DNA from: Bog-756 sp963718405
GTDB lineage: Bacteria > Actinomycetota > Acidimicrobiia > Acidimicrobiales > RAAP-2
Reading direction: 5' to 3'
Length of the DNA: 64,000 bases
Assembly: GCA_963718405.1 (NCBI GenBank)
Contig: CAVQYZ010000002.1
Location: forward strand, 1,364,001-1,428,000
Part shown: positions 59,899 through 64,000 of the stretch, in pieces
Layout: every line of letters starts with the position of its first letter
How positions within the stretch are numbered: position 1 is the stretch's first letter
Translations under genes and position numbers: made by a program
The notes under the pieces: model-generated
What the model saw: only the letters and a program-made list of their open reading frames with translations
Databases searched by the model: none
Told to the model about the DNA's origin: nothing

Positions 59899-61028
59899 CG
59901 AACACTCCGGGCGTGCACACTCATGACGACGCCGACGGCGGCGAAGAAGCAGATCATCGACGACCCCCCGTAGGACAGGAACGGGAGGGGGATTCCGGCC
60001 ACCGGCATGATCCCCATGTTCATCCCCACATTCTCGAACACCGAGAACACGATGAGGGTGAACGCTCCGGCACACAGCAGGCGCCCGAAGTTGTCCCGGG
60101 CCAACTGGGCCGTCCTCAGTATCCGCCAGGCCACCACTCCGTACAACGCCAAAAGGACCCCGGCCCCCACCAGGCCCAGTTGCTCCCCCACCGCCGAAAA
60201 GATGAAGTCGGTCTGCTGCTCGGGCACGTAGGCCAGGTTGGTGAGCTCACCGCGGAACAGCCCCCGGCCGAAGACGCCGCCGTGGGAGATGGCCTCCTTG
60301 GCCTCGTTCACGTTGTAGGTGGTGGTCTGGCTGGCCCCGTTGGGGGAGATGAAACTGGTCAGCCGCTCGATCTGGTAACGCTGAAGGAGCCCGAGGTTCA
60401 CGGCCACCAGCACCAACAGGACGGCGCCCACGATGAGGAGCAACAGGTAGCGCCCGGGCATGCCGGCAACGGCCAGCATGACCATCAAGATGATGGTGAG
60501 CACAATGGCCGTGCCCAAGTCAGGCTGCTTGAACACCAAGAGGATGGGCAGGGTGGCCATCAGGACCAGCCGGACCAGATCCCGGAAGACCAGGCCCTCG
60601 GGTCTTCGGGCGCAGTAGGTGGCGATGGCGATGATCAGCACCAGGGTGGCGAACTCTGACGGCTGGAGCTGGAGCGGCCCGATGGGGAACCACCGCTGGG
60701 CCCCCTGGCGCTCCGGGGTGGCCAGCACCGCCACCAGGGCCAGGAGGATGCCGATGTAGAGCACGGTGCTGATCTGCTCGAGCTTCCGGTAGTCGAAGAG
60801 GGCCGTGGCCAGCATCACCACCACCCCGATCACCACGAAGACCGCCTGGCGCTTCAAGAAGTAGTGCGGATCGTCGCCGTCCACCTTCAACCACCCCTTG
60901 GTGGCCGAATAGATCATCACGACGCCGGTCAGGGCCAGCAGCAGGGCGGTGCCCACCATGACCAGGTCAAAGCGGGAGCTGAGGTTCCTCGTCCGGCCAG
61001 GGGCGATTGCAGGGGCGTAGTTCACCAA
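59895..61028 (-). CDS. rodA: Rod-shape-determining SEDS protein RodA
   Basis: 377 residues, the length of classical RodA. Motifs: GVVMIYSATKGW, GAQRWFPIGPLQLQPSEFAT, LVFKQPDLGTAIVLTIILMV with the catalytic-type Asp in KQPDLG, HGGVFGRGLFRGELTNLAYV, PEQQTDFIFSAVGEQLGLVG and GIPLPFLSYGGSSMICFF. It polymerises glycan strands with a class B PBP partner, not present in the window. The 213 bases before it (61029-61241) hold only a doubtful small frame; aroE lies upstream on the same strand. Confidence 0.94.
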   Translation of the reverse strand: MVNYAPAIAPGRTRNLSSRFDLVMVGTALLLALTGVVMIYSATKGWLKVDGDDPHYFLKRQAVFVVIGVVVMLATALFDYRKLEQISTVLYIGILLALVAVLATPERQGAQRWFPIGPLQLQPSEFATLVLIIAIATYCARRPEGLVFRDLVRLVLMATLPILLVFKQPDLGTAIVLTIILMVMLAVAGMPGRYLLLLIVGAVLLVLVAVNLGLLQRYQIERLTSFISPNGASQTTTYNVNEAKEAISHGGVFGRGLFRGELTNLAYVPEQQTDFIFSAVGEQLGLVGAGVLLALYGVVAWRILRTAQLARDNFGRLLCAGAFTLIVFSVFENVGMNMGIMPVAGIPLPFLSYGGSSMICFFAAVGVVMSVHARSVR

Positions 61029-61241
61029 GGGACTCCGGTGGCACAGGCTACCCGCGGGCCCCCAGCCGCCTCCCGCGCCCGGATGGCTGGGCCCAGGGCC
61101 CGGTCCGACAGCCCATCCCGGATCCGGAACATCGGGCCAACCAGAGGCCGGATCCGCCGTCCGACCAGGGACGGGATCCGCGACGACCGACTGAGCGGTC
61201 GGCTCACGGGACGTCCTGCCGGGGTGCGGCAGGCCGAGGGG

Positions 61242-62135
61242 TCACCGGGGAGGTTCGAAGCCGGTGGCCGCCCGCCACATGGCGTCAACCGGGGGCTCCA
61301 GGGCGGTCCAGATGGTCAACTGCAGGGCGGCCTGGTGGACCAGCATGCCCAGACCGTTGGAGACCACCGCTCCCCGGCGTTGGGCCGCCTCCAGCCAGGG
61401 GGTGACCCGGGGGTGGTACACCAGGTCGACCACCTGCTGCCCGGCCACGATCAGGGCCGGATCGAGGGGCCAGAGCTCGCCGGACCGGCCGGACTGCTCC
61501 GCACCGCGGGAGCCGGCCATCCCGATGGAGGTGGCGTTGACCACCAGCTGGCAGGTGGAGGCGTCGGCGGGCACGCCCACCCGACCGACCGCCCCGGCCA
61601 GAGCCGCAGCCGAGGCCGCCCGATCCGCGGTCCGATTGACCACGATGACCTCGGCCGCCCCGGCGTCGGCCAAGCCGGCCACCACGGCCCGGGCCGCCCC
61701 TCCCCCGCCGATGACCAGGCAGCGCTGACCGGCCGGTTCGAACCGGTCCCCGTGGCGGAGTGCCGCCACCAGGCCCGGGCCGTCGGTGTTGTCACCGTAG
61801 GAGGCGGGCGTGCCGCCCCGGCCCGCGACCCGGTTGACCACGCAGTTGACCGCGTCGAGCCTGGCCGCCCGCGGTGAGAGCTCGTCCACCAGACCGGCCA
61901 CGACGTCCTTGTGGGGCATGGTCACCGACAAGCCCCGCACCCCGAGGGCCAGGGCTCCGGCCAGGGCTTCGCCGGCCGCCCCCCGGGCCACGGGAAATCC
62001 GACCGACACCCAGTCCAGCCCGAGCTCGGCGAAGGCCGTGTTGTGGAGCAGGGGCGACAGCGAATGGGCCACCGGATCCCCGATGACCCCGACCACGGTG
62101 GTGGCCGCCGAGAGCCCGTCCGGCCGTCGGCTCAC
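61242..62135 (-). CDS. aroE: Shikimate dehydrogenase
   Basis: NADPH-dependent reduction of dehydroshikimate, feeding chorismate to the trp and men genes seen here. Motifs: GVIGDPVAHSLSPLLHNTAF, the catalytic Lys in LSVTMPHKDVVAGLVD, AVNCVVN, GDNTDGPGLVAAL, the cofactor loop VIGGGGAARAVVAGLADAG with VVNRT, LVVNATSIGM and NGLGMLVHQAALQLTIW. I use the GTG at 62135, which would overlap the presumed mltG stop (GTGA); an ATG at 62168 is in frame. Confidence 0.93.
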   Translation of the reverse strand: MSRRPDGLSAATTVVGVIGDPVAHSLSPLLHNTAFAELGLDWVSVGFPVARGAAGEALAGALALGVRGLSVTMPHKDVVAGLVDELSPRAARLDAVNCVVNRVAGRGGTPASYGDNTDGPGLVAALRHGDRFEPAGQRCLVIGGGGAARAVVAGLADAGAAEVIVVNRTADRAASAAALAGAVGRVGVPADASTCQLVVNATSIGMAGSRGAEQSGRSGELWPLDPALIVAGQQVVDLVYHPRVTPWLEAAQRRGAVVSNGLGMLVHQAALQLTIWTALEPPVDAMWRAATGFEPPR

Positions 62136-63399
62136 CCGAGTCGGGCCGCCGTTGGGCCAGGGCCTCATTGGCCAGCTGTTGGGGGTAGGTGTCGGCGAAG
62201 GCCTCGGTGCCGTCCGACTTGACCAGCACGAAGTACAGCCACGACCCCTGCGGTGGGTGCAGGGTGGCCCGCAGGGCCGCCGGAGCCGGGAAGCAGATCG
62301 GCGTCGGGGTCAGGCCGACGTGGAGATAGGTGTTGTAGGGCGACTTCAGCTGGAGGTCCTGTTGGGTCACCTGTCCGCCGTCCTGATCCAGGGCGTAGAG
62401 CACGGTCGAGTTCATCTGGAGGGGCATCTGGTTGGCCAGCCGGTTGAGGATGACCCGGGCCACCGGGCCGAGGTTCTTGGTGATGACCCCTTCCTTCTCG
62501 ACGATGGAGGCCACGATGACCGCCTGATACGGGGTGAGCCCCAACGCCGCCGAGCCGCCGGTCAGGTCCATGGCATCGGCCTGGGTGTTGAACCGGTCGA
62601 CCATGTCCACCAGTAGTTGGCGATCGGTCTCGCCGGGGACCACGGTGTACGTCCCGGTGCCGAGGAGCCCGTCCAGGTTGGTCACACCCGCCGGCTGGAA
62701 CGGTGAGCGCACGGTGCCGCCATCAGCCACGAGCGGCGAAGGCGGCCTGTCCATGGCCGGGCAGTTGGCCTACCCGCTCGGCCACCTCCCGCACGGTGAA
62801 GCCCGGCGGGATGGTCAAGGGGAAGACATTGGGGCCGCCGGCGACGATGTCGTTGACCTTGGCGAAGCTCAGGTTCCGGTGGAAGGAGTAGGACCCGGCG
62901 AGAACCTCGGATGAGCTGTGGAGCTGGCTCCAGATGCGGTAGGCCAGCGAGCTGCCGATCACCCCGTGCGCCTGGAGCTGGGAGGCCAACTGGCTGGTCC
63001 CACTGCCCGACGACACCGTCACGATGACCGACGGCCCCGGCGGTCCCGAGGGATTGGCCTCGGAGTTGACCCAGAAGTACCCGCCCAGCAGGACCAACAC
63101 CCCGACGACGAGGAGCACCAGCACGGCGATCCGCCACGGATGGCGGGTGCGACGTCCGGCCCGGTGCGCCGGGCCAGGGGGCTGGGGCTCGCTGCCGTAG
63201 ATGTGGGGCTCGTGGTCCAGGCCCGGCTCGACATCCGGCCCGGTTCCGGGAGGAACCTCCAGCTCCTGGTCGAAAGGCCCGGCGGACCCGGTGCAGGGAC
63301 CGGTGCCGTCCCCGGCCCATCGGCCGGCTGGCCATACTCCCCACCCGCCGTCGGACCGGTTCCGGGAGGCGAGCCGTCCGGGCCGTCCGGGCCGGTCAC
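62132..63399 (-). CDS. mltG: Endolytic transglycosylase MltG (frame-disrupted)
   Basis: Cuts nascent glycan strands at the membrane. A polar, Pro-rich cytoplasmic lead starts at GTG 63399 (overlapping the ruvX stop) and changes frame near 63280. Then come HIYGSEPQPPGPAHRAGRR, the single membrane helix IAVLVLLVVGVLVLLGGYFW, and a LysM-like region. After a second change near 62735 the YceG core follows: LDGLLGTGTYTVVPGETDRQ, the catalytic Glu in VIVASIVEKEGVITKNLG, NRLANQMPLQMNSTVLYALD, SPYNTYLHVGLTPTPICFPA. The frame given has no stop at the natural end (about 62134); a third small change is needed there. Confidence 0.87.
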
Positions 63400-63863
63400 G
63401 ATGGGGACCCACCCCGACGACCCTCGAGCCAGGCCGTGAGCATCACTGCGGCCGCAGCCTTGTCCACCACGCCGCGGCGGTCCCGCTCACGGGTGCCACC
63501 GGCGGCCAGGGCCTGATGGGCGCTGACCGTGGTCAGGCGCTCGTCGAACAGCTCGACGCCAATGCCGTGCCCCTCCAGCAGGGTCGCCAGGGCCGCCGCC
63601 TCCTCTTCCGCCGACAGGGCGGCCCGACCCCGGGATCCGTCGAGGGAGAGGGGCAGGCCCACCACCACCACCGAGGCTTCCTCCTCCACCGCCAGCTCCA
63701 CCAGGCGCCGGTGGTCGGCCTCGATGTCACCGCTACGGGTCACGGTGGCCCGGGGCAGGGCCATGGTGCCGGCCGAGTCACTCACGGCGATGCCGATGCG
63801 GCGCGACCCCAGATCGATGCCGAGGGCGCGACCCTTACGCGCCGTGGTGCCCGGAGCGGTCAT
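63396..63863 (-). CDS. ruvX: Putative pre-16S rRNA nuclease / Holliday junction resolvase YqgF
   Basis: RNase H-like fold of 155 residues. GIDLGSRRIGIAVSDSAGTM carries the first catalytic Asp, VVVVGLPLSLDGSRGRAALS the Glu/Asp strand, VELFDERLTTVSAHQAL the DER motif and VVDKAAAAVMLTAWLEGR the last Asp. It starts three bases after the alaS stop and overlaps mltG, the standard actinobacterial order alaS-ruvX-mltG-aroE. Members process the 5' end of 16S rRNA or act on junctions; which applies here cannot be told. Confidence 0.93.
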   Translation of the reverse strand: MTAPGTTARKGRALGIDLGSRRIGIAVSDSAGTMALPRATVTRSGDIEADHRRLVELAVEEEASVVVVGLPLSLDGSRGRAALSAEEEAAALATLLEGHGIGVELFDERLTTVSAHQALAAGGTRERDRRGVVDKAAAAVMLTAWLEGRRGGSPS

Positions 63864-63866
63864 CGG

Positions 63867-64000
63867 TCAACCCTGAACCAGTGTGCGCCGCGCCTCGTCG
63901 AGTGCCCCGTCGATCCCACTGGGATCCTTACCCCCGGCCACGGCCATCTCGGGCGATCCACCCCCGCCTCCACCCACCAGCCCGGCGATCTGCTTGACCA
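63867..64000 (-). CDS. alaS: Alanyl-tRNA synthetase, C-terminal end (partial)
   Basis: The window edge cuts this gene. The visible 43 codons end in the DHHA1 domain: VKQIAGLVGGGGGGSPEMAV, AGGKDPSGIDGALDEARRTL and a TGA at 63867-63869. The GGGGGG and AGGKDPSG motifs are characteristic of AlaRS, and the following ruvX-mltG-aroE order confirms it. Confidence 0.9.
   Translation of the reverse strand, partial: VKQIAGLVGGGGGGSPEMAVAGGKDPSGIDGALDEARRTLVQG

Noticed and set aside
61022..61288. 88-codon minus-strand frame between aroE and rodA
   Set aside because: Arg/Pro-rich composition typical of open but non-coding frames in GC-rich DNA, no ribosome site, and it overlaps the end of aroE.

Overview
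The window looks like a chromosome segment from a very GC-rich actinobacterium. The evidence is mycothiol synthase (mshD), a DUF222-HNH protein, an ANTAR-type response regulator, menaquinone genes, an alaS-ruvX-mltG-aroE block, tightly overlapping operons (ATGA, GTGA and TGATG junctions) and many GTG/TTG starts. A deep-branching group such as Acidimicrobiia is my guess. A dedicated trpF alongside hisA argues against the usual actinobacterial PriA-only arrangement. Almost everything is housekeeping.

Layout: 1-3537, a peptide/nickel-type ABC importer (permease and two ATPases). 3708-7320, ribosomal protein S1 and a DUF222-HNH nuclease. 7334-12884 (minus strand), polA, an ANTAR regulator, a small coiled-coil protein and menC. 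12990-14387, tRNA-Leu(CAA) with a 1.3-kb insert bounded by a perfect 22-bp repeat of the tRNA 3' end. 14477-15208, a pentapeptide-repeat lipoprotein. 15504-19191, fabD-fabG-acpP-fabF; fabD carries a lipoyl-like C-terminal domain. 19510-21234, a UbiB-type kinase. 21281-24963 (minus), trpC-trpF-trpB-trpA. 25090-27398, a two-component system. 27461-30763, an SDR, a conserved unknown and a flavoprotein. 30926-41336 (minus), a phosphotransferase, then hisD-hisC-hisB-hisH-hisA-hisF-groES-hisI-trpE-ygfZ. 41583-45806, small unknowns, nth, mshD, a VIT-family protein and a MaoC-like dehydratase. 45970-49115, a tandem-MerR regulator with menG and menF. 49142-57373, a hydrolase, a polyprenol-phosphate glycosyltransferase, an AI-2E family membrane protein, a YbhN-like membrane protein, ppk1 and a SEDS protein. 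57536-59198, YdeI-like, VOC and MarR genes. 59246-64000 (minus), the end of alaS, ruvX, mltG, aroE, then rodA and a bifunctional nuclease.

Two properties cut across the window. First, about fifteen conserved genes (polA, menC, trpA, trpE, hisI, hisA, menF, mltG, both two-component genes and others) are split by one or more frame changes although homology continues in the next frame. I read this as sequence error, because essential and unrelated genes are hit alike. Frameshifted genes are listed as single features. Second, short tandem repeats, most often 15 bp, lie between genes or code for repetitive protein ends at many loci, each with its own sequence.

Functionally the window joins fatty-acid elongation, tryptophan and histidine synthesis, menaquinone synthesis, shikimate synthesis, envelope building (two SEDS proteins, MltG, a polyprenol-phosphate sugar transferase) and redox/polyphosphate functions. 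The clearest non-housekeeping item is the tRNA-Leu mini-island.
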